Positions 17,052 to 26,298 are shown, numbered from the stretch's first letter. The stretch is 36,258 nucleotides of DNA from Alphaproteobacteria bacterium (GCA_029247025.1 JAQWLZ010000050.1:1-36258); one strand, 5' to 3'. Notes: a model not told the origin generated them from the letters alone. Numbers and translations: made by a program.

Positions 17052-17549
17052 ATGATTATAGGTCTAGCTGGTTGGAGTGGAAGTGGTAAAACAACACTTA
17101 TTAAGAATTTACTCCCTGAATTAAAAAAAATAAATATTACTGTATCCACTTTAAAACATGCTCACGAAGGATTTGATGTGGATAAACCAGGCAAGGATTC
17201 TTACATTCATAGAGAATCTGGAGCACAAGAAGTATTAATATCTTCTAAAAATAGATTTGCTTTAATGTCTAATTATGAAGACAAAGAAAAAACTCTAGCA
17301 CAGCTTATAGAAAAGCTAGATCCTGTAGATTTAATAATAATTGAAGGATGGAAAGCAGAAAATATAAAAAAGATAGAAATTTTTAGAAAAGAAATAAATA
17401 AGCCCTTATTGGCGAAAAATGATAAAAATATTATAGCAATTGCAACGAGTGACAAAAGTATAGACGTAAATAATACCGTTTTATTAGATATAAATAATTA
17501 TAAAGAAATAGCTATGTTTATAAAAAATTTAATTGAACAAGAAGCATAA
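17052..17549 (+). CDS. mobB: Molybdopterin-guanine dinucleotide biosynthesis adaptor MobB
   Basis: This 165-aa P-loop GTP-binding protein assists MobA in guanine-dinucleotide cofactor formation. The Walker A loop GWSGSGKT is at residues 7-14, followed by the family features STLKHAHEGFDVDKPGKDSY, HRESGAQEV and the IIEGWKAENIKKIEIFR segment (Walker B-like region). The length matches single-domain MobB. AGGA lies 8-9 bases before ATG. It opens the plus-strand unit mobB-moeA-tusA and faces away from the formate dehydrogenase operon, so cofactor synthesis is encoded on both sides of that enzyme. Confidence 0.9.
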   Translation: MIIGLAGWSGSGKTTLIKNLLPELKKINITVSTLKHAHEGFDVDKPGKDSYIHRESGAQEVLISSKNRFALMSNYEDKEKTLAQLIEKLDPVDLIIIEGWKAENIKKIEIFRKEINKPLLAKNDKNIIAIATSDKSIDVNNTVLLDINNYKEIAMFIKNLIEQEA

Positions 17550-17552
17550 CAA

Positions 17553-18803
17553 ATGACACAGTTGACAAAAGATTTAAAAGCATTTGGAAACAAATTAGTC
17601 AAATTAAATACTGCGATTAAAATTATAAAAAATAATTTTAATCTTCAACAATATACTGAACTAGTAAATTTAAAAAATACTTTAAATAGAATATCTGGAG
17701 AAAATATAATATCTTCTATTAACGTTCCAGCGCATTCAAATTCTGCTGTCGATGGTTATGCAATTAATTTTAAAGAATATTCTAATGGAAATAGAAAATT
17801 CAAAATTATAGGTAAGTCTTCTGCAGGACATCCCTTCAATAAAAAAGTAAAAAAACTTAACTCTATAAGAGTTTTAACGGGAGCAATATTACCACCTAAT
17901 TTAGATACTATTATTATGGAAGAAGATTGTAAGATAATAAATAATATATTAAACCTCCCTGATAACGTAAAAAAAGGCATAAATTACAGGTATTTAGGTG
18001 AAGATATTAAGAAAAATAGTATTGTTTATAAAAAAGGTCATAAAATTAAGCCTCAAGATATTGGAGTTTTAGCTTCTTTAGGAATTAAAAGAATTAGAGC
18101 TTACAAAGCATTGAAGATAGCTATTTTTTCTAGTGGAGATGAACTTGTTAATGTTGGCAAACCACTAAATAAAGGGCAAATTTATGATTCTAATCGTGAA
18201 ATGATTATAGCTTTCCTAGGTAAATTAGGTTTTTTAGTAACAGATCTAGGTATTTTAAAAGATAAATCAGATGTTATTGAAAATAAATTAAAAAAAGCAT
18301 CAATTAATAATGATTTGATTATAACTAGCGGAGGAATGTCATTAGGAGATGAAGACCATATTAAAAATATAATAGATAATAAAGGTAGCATCTATGCTTG
18401 GAGATTAGCAATTAAACCAGGTAGGCCAGTAGGATTTGGTATGTTCAATAAATGCCCTATAATTGGACTACCAGGGAATCCAGCAGCAGCGTTCATTACA
18501 TTTTTAGTAGTAGCAATTCCTATATTAAAGCAGATGTCTGGACAGCTTGTTAATAAATATAATTTAATTCCAATTACTAGCGATTTTTATTACACTAAAA
18601 AAAAGGGAAGAAAAGAATTTATAAGAGTAAAATTAATTAATAAAAAGAATAAACTCACAGCACAAAAGTTTCCCAAAGCTGGTGCAGGTATTCTAACTTC
18701 TACTACATGGTCGTCTGGAATTGGTATATTAGATGAAAAAGTTGAAGAAATTAAACCTGGTGATAAAATAAATTATTTATCATTTAATGAAATTTTAAAT
18801 TAA
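17553..18803 (+). CDS. moeA: Molybdopterin molybdenumtransferase MoeA
   Basis: MoeA inserts the metal oxyanion into adenylated molybdopterin in the cytoplasm. The 416-aa protein carries NSAVDGYA at residues 63-70, SSGDEL at 193-198, the active-site run TSGGMSLGDEDHI at 258-270 and GLPGNPAAAF from 305, followed by the short C-terminal domain IV. Length and motif order are typical. It begins 3 bases after the mobB stop. If the formate dehydrogenase uses tungsten, this MoeA would handle tungstate; the sequence alone does not settle that. Confidence 0.93.
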   Translation: MTQLTKDLKAFGNKLVKLNTAIKIIKNNFNLQQYTELVNLKNTLNRISGENIISSINVPAHSNSAVDGYAINFKEYSNGNRKFKIIGKSSAGHPFNKKVKKLNSIRVLTGAILPPNLDTIIMEEDCKIINNILNLPDNVKKGINYRYLGEDIKKNSIVYKKGHKIKPQDIGVLASLGIKRIRAYKALKIAIFSSGDELVNVGKPLNKGQIYDSNREMIIAFLGKLGFLVTDLGILKDKSDVIENKLKKASINNDLIITSGGMSLGDEDHIKNIIDNKGSIYAWRLAIKPGRPVGFGMFNKCPIIGLPGNPAAAFITFLVVAIPILKQMSGQLVNKYNLIPITSDFYYTKKKGRKEFIRVKLINKKNKLTAQKFPKAGAGILTSTTWSSGIGILDEKVEEIKPGDKINYLSFNEILN

Positions 18804-18804
18804 A

Positions 18805-19029
18805 ATGCCAAATAATAAGTTTATAATTGACCTATTAGGATTGAAATGCCCTCTTCCTGTTTTAAAAGCAAATCGTATTGTAAAAAAATATAAAGCTGGT
18901 GATATACTTGAATTTTTAGTTAATGATAAGTCAGCCCCAGATGATTTTCAGATCTTTTGTGATACTAAAAAATTTAAATTATTATCAATTAATAGAGATA
19001 AAAATATTACAATAAAAATTAAAATTTAA
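18805..19029 (+). CDS. TusA/SirA-family sulfur carrier protein
   Basis: This 74-aa protein has the TusA fold signature: DLLGLKCPLPVLKANRIV, with C15 in the CPxP motif, then GDILEFLVNDKSAPDDFQIFCD. TusA-type proteins carry persulfide sulfur for tRNA thiolation or, in some bacteria, for molybdenum cofactor and FdhD sulfuration. Its start lies one base after the moeA stop, and the operon is a cofactor operon opposite fdhD, so a role in formate dehydrogenase cofactor sulfuration is a reasonable inference. The 3' end overlaps purU by 4 bases on the other strand. Confidence 0.82.
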   Translation: MPNNKFIIDLLGLKCPLPVLKANRIVKKYKAGDILEFLVNDKSAPDDFQIFCDTKKFKLLSINRDKNITIKIKI

Positions 19030-19898
19030 TTAAAAACTATAGTTTTATGCTTATTTAATAATACACGCCTTTCTATATAAAACTTTACAGCTCTGAATAA
19101 TACAATTCTCTCTACATCTCTTCCTGCAGCAACCATATCTGAAGGAGATGTAACATGCGTTACTCTTGCTACATCTTGTTCTATGATAGGACCTTCATCC
19201 AGGTCAGAAGTAACAAAATGTGCCGTTGCACCAATTAGCTTTACTCCCCTTTTGTAGGCTTGCTTATAAGGAGAAGCGCCTTTAAATGAAGGTAAAAAAG
19301 AATGATGTATATTTATTATTTTTGAACTATATTTATCTGATATTTCTTTACTTAATATTTGCATATATCTAGCCAATATAATGGCTTCTGCATTATATTT
19401 TGAAACTAAAGACTCTAAAGATTTTTCTGCATCTTTTTTATTTTCACTGTTAACTTTAATCAAATGAAATGGGATATTATAACTTTTAGCTAATTCTTCC
19501 GTATCTGAATGATTTGAAATTATAGCTGCAATTTCAGCCTTCAATTCTCCTGTTTTTACTCTATATAGCAAGTCTACTAAGCAGTGATCAAATTTAGAAA
19601 CCATAATAATTATTTTAGGTATAATAGAAGTATTATATACATTAAACTGCATTTGTCTTTTTTGAGCTATTAACTCAAAATCTTTTCTAATATCACTAAT
19701 ATCTATATTGTCATTATTACTAATAGATAAAGCTTTAACTCTCATAAAAAAAGAATCCGTCTCTGAATCACCAAATTGATTAGATTCTCTTATTGTCAAC
19801 TTTTGCTCAGCCATAAAGCCAGCAACTTCAGCAACTATTCCAGAAGTATCAGGACAGGATAAAGTTAAAATAAACTCTGTCTTATCTTTATTATTCAT
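19026..19898 (-). CDS. purU: Formyltetrahydrofolate deformylase PurU
   Basis: PurU hydrolyses 10-formyl-THF to THF and formate. The 290-aa protein has an N-terminal ACT domain (residues 1-85, SCPDTSGIVAEVAGF) and a formyl-hydrolase domain with N196 and H198 in IINIHHSFLPSFKGASPY and D234 in SDLDEGPIIEQDVARVTH. Length and order match the family. Its product is the substrate of the formate dehydrogenase next door, so the locus forms a C1-oxidation route from folate-bound units to CO2 and NADH. It ends convergently on the tusA-like gene with a 4-base overlap. Confidence 0.92.
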   Translation of the reverse strand: MNNKDKTEFILTLSCPDTSGIVAEVAGFMAEQKLTIRESNQFGDSETDSFFMRVKALSISNNDNIDISDIRKDFELIAQKRQMQFNVYNTSIIPKIIIMVSKFDHCLVDLLYRVKTGELKAEIAAIISNHSDTEELAKSYNIPFHLIKVNSENKKDAEKSLESLVSKYNAEAIILARYMQILSKEISDKYSSKIINIHHSFLPSFKGASPYKQAYKRGVKLIGATAHFVTSDLDEGPIIEQDVARVTHVTSPSDMVAAGRDVERIVLFRAVKFYIERRVLLNKHKTIVFN

Positions 19899-19991
19899 TT
19901 ACAATCCAAATATTGAAAATTAATTACTAATAAGTATTATGTCATAACTAAGATTTTAATATTAAACAATAAAAAAACTAAGGATTTAAAA

Positions 19992-20843
19992 TTGAATGAA
20001 TGGCAAAAATTAAGTTCAGAAGAAAAAGAATTATACTTAAATCCAAAAAAATCAGTGCCCGATCATCAAATATATCAAAAAATTGCAACAAAATCAGCAG
20101 ATAAATTTAGAGAAATATGTAAGAAAAAATATCTTAATTTATCTTATGGGAATAGGCCTAATCAAAAATTAGATATTTTTTTACCAGATAATAATATTAA
20201 TTGCCCTGTACAAATATACTATCATGGAGGATATTGGATAGGACGAGATAAATACGATCATTCACATTTAGCATTACCTGCTATTAAAAATAATATTATA
20301 CATGTTTCTATTAACTACGATTTATCCCCAAATGTAAAAATAGATATAATTGTTCAAGAAGCATATGAGTCTATACTTTGGGTAATTAAAAATATTGGTA
20401 ATTTTGGAGGAAATGTTAATAATATAAATTTAATAGGACATTCAGCTGGTGCCCATTTAGTAGCTATGGCATTAACTAAAAATTATAAAAAGAAAGGTTT
20501 TTTAAATTCTGCAACGCTTATTAGTGGAATATATCAACCACAAATCACAAAATATATATCCATTAATAATATTATAAATATATCAGATGAAACTATTAAC
20601 TTAACAGATGTATATAAATATCCATTAGTTAATAAAACTAATTTTCTTTTAGTTGTAGGAGATGAAGAGCCAAATTCATGGAAAATGCTTACTGCAGATT
20701 ATGGAGACTGGTTAAAAAAGAAAAATATTCCATTTATATTCTATAGTGCTATAAAGTTAAATCATTTTACAATTGTAAGAGATTTGGCAAATCCAAATTC
20801 ACACTTAGCTAAAACAGTATTAAAAATGTGTAAAAAAGAATGA
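19992..20843 (+). CDS. Alpha/beta hydrolase of the kynurenine formamidase/esterase-lipase type
   Basis: This 283-aa serine hydrolase has the oxyanion motif YHGGYW at residues 77-82, nucleophile S151 in IGHSAGAH, an acid in VVGDEEP (about residue 226) and a catalytic His in KLNHFTIV (about 257). The N-terminal NEWQKLSSEEKELYLNPK followed by VPDH is typical of arylformamidase-like proteins. The start is TTG at 19992 with AAGGA 8 bases upstream; the nearby ATG at 19996 is out of frame. It overlaps larC by four bases, so it is translationally coupled to the lar genes and may act on an ester, lactone or amide whose acid product LarA then isomerises. That link is inference. Confidence 0.78.
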   Translation: MNEWQKLSSEEKELYLNPKKSVPDHQIYQKIATKSADKFREICKKKYLNLSYGNRPNQKLDIFLPDNNINCPVQIYYHGGYWIGRDKYDHSHLALPAIKNNIIHVSINYDLSPNVKIDIIVQEAYESILWVIKNIGNFGGNVNNINLIGHSAGAHLVAMALTKNYKKKGFLNSATLISGIYQPQITKYISINNIINISDETINLTDVYKYPLVNKTNFLLVVGDEEPNSWKMLTADYGDWLKKKNIPFIFYSAIKLNHFTIVRDLANPNSHLAKTVLKMCKKE

Positions 20844-22024
20844 AAAAAAGGTTACATATACACTTAGATCCAATAGGAGGCATCTCTGGAGATATGTTTA
20901 TTTCTGCAATGATAGATGCTGAACCTTCTTTAAAAAATCAAATAAAAATAATTTCTTCTAAAATTATAAAAGATTTAAAGCTATCAATAAAAAAATTAAC
21001 AAATAATCATATATCCGGAACAAAGTTTAATGTAGATCTAATATCTAAAAAAAATAACCATCACAGATCATATACAGATATAAAATTACTTATTAAAAAA
21101 AGCTCTATAGATGAAAAAATAAAAAAAATTGCGATTGATATTTTTCATATTTTAGCAAAAGCTGAGTCAGAAGTTCATGGCGTAACATTAGATAAAGTTT
21201 CATTTCATGAAATTGGTGCATGGGATTCTATTATTGATAATATAATATCAGCTTTTATAATAAATAAATTTAATACAGAATATAATGTCACATGGTCATG
21301 CAGCACTATCCCTATTGGAAGTGGAATGATCAATACTGCTCATGGAATTCTATCTGTGCCAGCTCCTGCAACTGCCCTACTACTTAAAGACTTTCCTGTT
21401 ATTGATGATGGCATTAAAGGGGAAAGAACTACTCCTACTGGAGCAGCAATTTTATCTCATATAAAACCATTTCCTAACATATCTTCAGCAAATTTAGGAA
21501 ATATAAAAATTCATAAACAAGGAATAGGTATTGGCTCTAAAGATTTCAAAACTATTCCAAATATTTTAAGAGTGTTAATTTTTAAAACAGCTAATTCTCC
21601 AGTTATAAATACTACAAATGAAGTAATTTCTGAGATAAATTTTGATATAGATGATCAGACTCCTGAAGATTTAGCCCTTTCTCTAAATACGATTTCTAAA
21701 AGTAATGGTGTACTCGATATTATTCAAAATCCTACTTTAGGTAAAAAAGGCAGAGTTTCTATTAATATTAAAATTTTATGTAGAGTCGAAAAAACAGAAA
21801 AAATAATCAAACATATATTTAACGAAACTAGTACTATTGGACTTAGACATTCGATAAAAGGAAGATATATTCTAAATAGAGAAATAAAAAAAATTAGTCA
21901 TTTTAATATAAAAGAGACTAAAAGACCTTCTGGTAAATTTACTAAAAAAGTTGAATCAAATGATCTTAAGAATTATTCTTATAAAAATAGAAAATCTATA
22001 AAATCAAAAATAGAAAATAACTAA
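20840..22024 (+). CDS. larC: Nickel-pincer cofactor biosynthesis protein LarC
   Basis: LarC is the CTP-dependent nickel insertase (cyclometallase) for the pincer nucleotide of lactate racemase. The 394-aa protein begins HLDPIGGISGDMFISAMIDA, has SFHEIGAWDSIIDNI around residue 122, GIKGERTTPTGAAILSHI, and SEINFDIDDQTPEDLALSL before the C-terminal metal-binding region. It is one continuous ORF, unlike L. plantarum, where LarC1 and LarC2 are joined by programmed frameshifting. ATGA overlap with the upstream hydrolase gives coupling. larE starts one base after its stop. Confidence 0.9.
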   Translation: MKKRLHIHLDPIGGISGDMFISAMIDAEPSLKNQIKIISSKIIKDLKLSIKKLTNNHISGTKFNVDLISKKNNHHRSYTDIKLLIKKSSIDEKIKKIAIDIFHILAKAESEVHGVTLDKVSFHEIGAWDSIIDNIISAFIINKFNTEYNVTWSCSTIPIGSGMINTAHGILSVPAPATALLLKDFPVIDDGIKGERTTPTGAAILSHIKPFPNISSANLGNIKIHKQGIGIGSKDFKTIPNILRVLIFKTANSPVINTTNEVISEINFDIDDQTPEDLALSLNTISKSNGVLDIIQNPTLGKKGRVSINIKILCRVEKTEKIIKHIFNETSTIGLRHSIKGRYILNREIKKISHFNIKETKRPSGKFTKKVESNDLKNYSYKNRKSIKSKIENN

Positions 22025-22025
22025 A

Positions 22026-22847
22026 ATGTTACAACCTGAATTAAAAAAAGTAATAGAAAATATTGTAATTAAAGAAAATACTACTCCAACTATAGCAGTA
22101 AGTGGAGGCATCGATAGTGTTACATTAGCAGTTTATATGAGCATAATATTTAAAGACAAAAAAGTAAAAGTTTCGCATGCAATTGGACCAGCTGTTCCAG
22201 TAGAAGCAACTAATAGAGTAAAGTCTTTATCTAAAAAATATAATTGGGAATTAAAAATAATTAATACTAATGAAATATCGGATCCAAGATATACCGCTAA
22301 TCCAATTAATAGATGTTTTTTTTGTAAAGAAAATCTCTATAAAACAATTAAAACTTATACTGAAGGTAATATCTTTTCAGGAGCCAACTTAGATGATTTA
22401 AGTGATTATAGACCTGGCTTAGATGCTGCAAAAGAGGCGAACGTGGATCATCCATTTATTTTAGCAAAAATAGGAAAAAAAATAATCAGGAAATTAGCTT
22501 TAGATTTAGGCCTAGGAGAACTATCAGAGCTACCCTCTTCTCCTTGCTTAGCTAGCAGAGTAGAGACTGGCATACCCATAACAACTGATTTATTAAATAA
22601 AATTGATAATATTGAAAGATACATAAAAACATTATTTAGTAATGCAGATATACGCTGCAGATGGATAAATAAAAATATAATAATCCAATTTAATTATCCT
22701 AATTTAAATCAAATAAATAATTCTCAAAAACAACTTATACAAAATAAAGTTATAGAAATATTCAATATCAATCATTCAAAAATTAAATTTAGAGAATATA
22801 AAAAAGGAAGTGCATTTATACCACAAAATAAAGAAAAGAGAATATGA
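22026..22847 (+). CDS. larE: ATP-dependent sacrificial/catalytic sulfur transferase LarE
   Basis: LarE thiolates the pyridinium biscarboxylate nucleotide during nickel-pincer cofactor synthesis. The 273-aa protein has the PP-loop VSGGIDSVTLA (residues 25-35), where ATP adenylates the substrate carboxylate. C174 in SSPCLASRVETG corresponds to the sulfur-donating Cys176 of L. plantarum LarE. Two further cysteines, C97 and C100 in NRCFFCKENLY, complete a three-Cys set like that of LarE homologues known to bind a [4Fe-4S] cluster and to transfer sulfur without destroying themselves. Starts one base after larC and overlaps larB by 4 bases. Confidence 0.9.
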   Translation: MLQPELKKVIENIVIKENTTPTIAVSGGIDSVTLAVYMSIIFKDKKVKVSHAIGPAVPVEATNRVKSLSKKYNWELKIINTNEISDPRYTANPINRCFFCKENLYKTIKTYTEGNIFSGANLDDLSDYRPGLDAAKEANVDHPFILAKIGKKIIRKLALDLGLGELSELPSSPCLASRVETGIPITTDLLNKIDNIERYIKTLFSNADIRCRWINKNIIIQFNYPNLNQINNSQKQLIQNKVIEIFNINHSKIKFREYKKGSAFIPQNKEKRI

Positions 22848-23494
22848 CTAAAGAACATTTAATAGATTTTGATAGAAAAGATAGAATTGGAATACCTGAA
22901 ACAATTTTTTGTCAAGATAAAGATATAAACCAAATAAAAAATATATGTAATGATTTAGATAAAGAACAAACTACTCTTTTTACAAGATTATCTATTGAAA
23001 AGTATTCAAAACTGCCCCAAAGGATTCAAAAAATATTAAAATATAATAATATTTCGAACTCTGCCATCTATGGAAAAATACCTTCAATAAAAGAAAATAA
23101 TAATATTGCTATAGTTTGTGCTGGAACTTCAGATATGCCTAGTGTTTCTGAGGCTCACCAAACACTAATTTCCTCTGGCCAATATAGTAAAATATTTGCA
23201 GATCTTGGCGTTGCTGGTTTATGGAGAATTCAAAAATATCTTAAAGAAATAACAAAATTTAAGATTATTATTGTTGCAGCAGGAATGGATGGAGCTCTTC
23301 CAAGTGTATTAGGAGGTTTAGTTTCTCAGCCAATTATTGCTATTCCTACATCTACTGGATACGGAGTATCTAATAAAGGTAATACTGCATTAAATTCTAT
23401 GTTAGCAAGTTGTTCACCAGGTATTACTGTAGTAAATATAGATAATGGTTATGGGGCAGCAACGGCAGCTATAAGGATATTAAATGCAATCTAA
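22844..23494 (+). CDS. larB: Pyridinium-3,5-biscarboxylic acid mononucleotide synthase LarB
   Basis: LarB carboxylates and hydrolyses nicotinic acid adenine dinucleotide, the first step of nickel-pincer cofactor synthesis. The 216-aa protein has a PurE-like C-terminal domain: AIVCAGTSDMPSVSEAH, FADLGVAGLWRI, VVAAGMDGALPSVLGGLV, AIPTSTGYGVS and NIDNGYGAATAAIRI. The N-terminal part (DFDRKDRIGIPETIFCQDK) has the usual short LarB lead-in R-x-G.PE. The start overlaps larE by 4 bases and the end overlaps larA by 11 bases, so all four genes are translationally coupled. Confidence 0.92.
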   Translation: MTKEHLIDFDRKDRIGIPETIFCQDKDINQIKNICNDLDKEQTTLFTRLSIEKYSKLPQRIQKILKYNNISNSAIYGKIPSIKENNNIAIVCAGTSDMPSVSEAHQTLISSGQYSKIFADLGVAGLWRIQKYLKEITKFKIIIVAAGMDGALPSVLGGLVSQPIIAIPTSTGYGVSNKGNTALNSMLASCSPGITVVNIDNGYGAATAAIRILNAI

Positions 23495-24767
23495 AGAAGT
23501 AAAATTATTATATGGTAAAAATGGTATTAACCTAAATATTCAAGATGACTGGAATGCAAATATTATAAGAAAACCATTAATGCCAATTTTAGATGATATA
23601 TCATGTGAAGTTAATAAAGCACTAAATAATCCAATAAATTCACTCTCTATAGATAAAATTTCTAGTAAAGGTAAATCAGTATGTATTTTAGTATGTGATA
23701 TAACTAGACCTGTTCCCAATAAACTTTTTTTAAAGCAAATTATTATAAAATTCATAAATGCAGGGATCTCAGCTGATAATATTCTAATAATAATTGCAAC
23801 AGGTTTGCATAGACCAGCATCGCAAGATGAAATAACTGAAATAATTGGTTCATCTTGGGTGTTAAAAAATATTAAAATAGAGAACCACTTTGCAAGAGAT
23901 GACAGTATGCATAAAAATATAGGTACTACAAAACAAGGTAATATAGTTAAATTAGATAAAAGATTTGTAGATGCTGATATTAAAATAGCAACAGGTTTAG
24001 TAGAACCACATTTTATGGCAGGTTACTCTGGAGGAAGAAAAGTTATTGCTCCAGGTATCGCACATGCAGATACAATAACTACTTTTCATAGTGCTAGGTA
24101 TATGGAGAATCCAAATGCTACAAGTTGTAACCTAATAAATAATCCTTTACACGAAGACCAGCTAGAAATAGTAAATATGATAGGACATATATATGCTATA
24201 AACTGTGTAATTGATGAAGAAAGAAATTTATCATATATAAATTTTGGCGAGATAATATCTAGCCATATGAAGGCTGTAAATTTTGTTTCAAGTTTTGCAA
24301 AAGTTAAATGCAATAATAGCTTTAACACTGTTGTAACAACCGCTGCAGGTAGTCCTTTAGATGGTACTTTCTATCAAACTGTAAAAGGAATGGTTACTCC
24401 ATTAGAAATACTTAAGAAAGGTGGAGATTTAATTATAACTTCTGAATGCTCTGAAGGATTAGGGTCAGAAGAATTTATTGCATCACAAAAAAAACTTTTA
24501 GAAATTGGTCCTAATAAATTTTTAGAAAATATACTAAAAAAAGATTTTGCTGCTATAGATGAGTGGCAAACAGAAATGGAAATAAAATCTCTTATTAAAG
24601 GTAATATATTCCTTTTTTCAGAGGGTTTATCAGAAAAAGATAAACTATATACTGGTGTTAATATTATTAATAATATAGCAAAAACTATCGATGCAAGTAT
24701 TAAAAGGCACAATAATAATAATATAGCTATAATACCAGAAGGACCTTATGTTATTCCTACAATTTAA
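23484..24767 (+). CDS. larA: LarA-family nickel-dependent 2-hydroxyacid racemase/epimerase
   Basis: LarA uses the nickel-pincer nucleotide to interconvert stereoisomers of 2-hydroxy acids by hydride transfer. All key residues of L. plantarum LarA are present at nearly the same positions: R75 (DITRPVP), H109 (GLHRP), H176 (VEPHFMAG), the cofactor-tethering K186 (SGGRKVIAPG) and H202 (TTFHSARY). The length of 427 aa is typical. This is the last gene of the operon. LarA homologues act on lactate, malate, phenyllactate, gluconate and others. No lactate dehydrogenase or permease lies beside it here, so the substrate remains open. It ends convergently with a 4-base overlap on the next gene. Confidence 0.9.
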   Translation: MQSKEVKLLYGKNGINLNIQDDWNANIIRKPLMPILDDISCEVNKALNNPINSLSIDKISSKGKSVCILVCDITRPVPNKLFLKQIIIKFINAGISADNILIIIATGLHRPASQDEITEIIGSSWVLKNIKIENHFARDDSMHKNIGTTKQGNIVKLDKRFVDADIKIATGLVEPHFMAGYSGGRKVIAPGIAHADTITTFHSARYMENPNATSCNLINNPLHEDQLEIVNMIGHIYAINCVIDEERNLSYINFGEIISSHMKAVNFVSSFAKVKCNNSFNTVVTTAAGSPLDGTFYQTVKGMVTPLEILKKGGDLIITSECSEGLGSEEFIASQKKLLEIGPNKFLENILKKDFAAIDEWQTEMEIKSLIKGNIFLFSEGLSEKDKLYTGVNIINNIAKTIDASIKRHNNNNIAIIPEGPYVIPTI

Positions 24768-25381
24768 TAACGTTTCATTGTATATTTATTAATTTTTTTT
24801 GCTAAATCAGTCATATTCATTCTACATTTTTTTAACTCAAATTTCATTATATTATCTTCACTTTTCTTCATTATAAAAATTGAACCTATAGACTTATTTT
24901 TTTTACCATTATATACAACTAGCGCTAAACCTATTTTTTTTCGTCTTTCTTGCTGATCATAAACCATTAAATAATCTCTTATTTTGAAATTTTCTGGAAC
25001 TGCTGGTAATAGAGGATCAAAATTATTTTTTCCTTTTTTTAGTTTATATAAATATATACCATTTATAGGTTTATATTTAAATGCAGGGATAGATCTACTA
25101 GTGAAGATACCATCTCTACATAAAAAACCACTAGGTAATGTCTTTATTAAATAAAATTGTGTTTCCAAATGATTAATAAATTTAAAGCTATGGTGATTAT
25201 CAAAATGTTTAATAGTTAGTCCTTCTTTTGAAATACATAGTTTTAAATCATCAGATACAGAGGTTGTTTTTATATTTTTTTCATTGCATATATTTTTATA
25301 TTCTTTGCTAAAAGCATTATTGTTAATAAATACAGTCCAAAAAATAATCAATAAAGTCAAAGTTTTTGCATATTTTATCAT
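24764..25381 (-). CDS. Exported hypothetical protein (205 aa)
   Basis: I do not recognise this family. The protein begins with a signal peptide (MIKYAKTLTLLIIFWTVFI, cleavage near NAFSKE), then a mostly beta-strand, Lys-rich mature domain. Four Cys residues (CNEK, LCISK, LCRDG, KKCRM) could form two disulfides, which fits a periplasmic location. Segments such as YLIKTLPSGFLCRDG and RKKIGLALVVYNGKKN suggest a small beta-sandwich. It lies 17 bases downstream of the EamA transporter gene, in the same direction, so cotranscription is likely. No function is claimed. Confidence 0.6.
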   Translation of the reverse strand: MIKYAKTLTLLIIFWTVFINNNAFSKEYKNICNEKNIKTTSVSDDLKLCISKEGLTIKHFDNHHSFKFINHLETQFYLIKTLPSGFLCRDGIFTSRSIPAFKYKPINGIYLYKLKKGKNNFDPLLPAVPENFKIRDYLMVYDQQERRKKIGLALVVYNGKKNKSIGSIFIMKKSEDNIMKFELKKCRMNMTDLAKKINKYTMKRY

Positions 25382-25398
25382 TATTTAAATCCTAACCA

Positions 25399-26298
25399 TC
25401 AAATATTAAACAGTATTATTAATATACCTATTAAAGTTATTAATACTCCAAGTATCTCATTAGCAATAATTTTTTCTTTAAAATATAAAATAGATGCAAG
25501 AATTGTAAATATAAGTTCTATTTGCCCTAAAGCTCTCACATAGGCCACATTTTGAACACTCATGGCGTAAAACCAACATATAGATGCAAATGCACCAAAA
25601 AAACCAACAATTAATCCATCCTTCAAACTAAAATAAAGTAAATAAAATTGCTTTATATCTTTCAATAATATGTAAATGGTTAGAATTAATGTTTGAATTC
25701 CTATTGCAATTAATAAAGTAAATGATGAAGTTAACATATAATCAATAGAAAATAAGCTATGTGATGCACCTCTAAATAATACTGCTGATAAGCCAAATAA
25801 TGAACCTGATAATAAACCATAAAAAACTGATAAATTAAAAAAATTTATCCTTAAATCAATTTTTTTGATTGAAGTAATTATAATTCCAATTAAACCTATT
25901 ATAATACCTATTAACCCTATAAAACTTATAGGATCACTAAGTAATATAAAACCAAAGAAAGCTGCCTGAATAGGTTCAGTTTTAGAATATGAAGTTGCTA
26001 CAGAAAAATTATTAGTCCTAAATATTTTTAGTAATAAAAATGTAGCAATTATCTGACTTATACCTCCTATTAAACAATAAAGTAAGAATGTGATATTAAT
26101 ATTTGAAACTAAAAATTTACTATTTGAAAAATTGTATAAAAATAAAAAATATATTAGCACAAAGGGTAAACCGAATAAAAACCTAGTATAAGTTGAACTT
26201 ATATTAGACATATTTTTTTGTAATTTTTTTTGGTAAATTGACCTAAGATTTTGCGAAAAAGCAGCAAAAATAGTTATTGGTATCCATATTTCAATCAT
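25399..26298 (-). CDS. EamA/DMT-superfamily transporter
   Basis: This 299-aa inner-membrane protein has ten predicted transmembrane helices in two EamA repeats. Typical features are the N-terminal half's SKTEPIQAAFFGFILLSDP and GLIGIIIGLIGIIITS, and the second half's LGQIELIFTILASILYFKEK and GVLITLIGILII. Members move metabolites, often amino acids, nucleosides or drugs; the substrate is not readable from sequence. It is divergent from the cupin gene across the 102-base region 26299-26400. Confidence 0.82.
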   Translation of the reverse strand: MIEIWIPITIFAAFSQNLRSIYQKKLQKNMSNISSTYTRFLFGLPFVLIYFLFLYNFSNSKFLVSNINITFLLYCLIGGISQIIATFLLLKIFRTNNFSVATSYSKTEPIQAAFFGFILLSDPISFIGLIGIIIGLIGIIITSIKKIDLRINFFNLSVFYGLLSGSLFGLSAVLFRGASHSLFSIDYMLTSSFTLLIAIGIQTLILTIYILLKDIKQFYLLYFSLKDGLIVGFFGAFASICWFYAMSVQNVAYVRALGQIELIFTILASILYFKEKIIANEILGVLITLIGILIILFNI

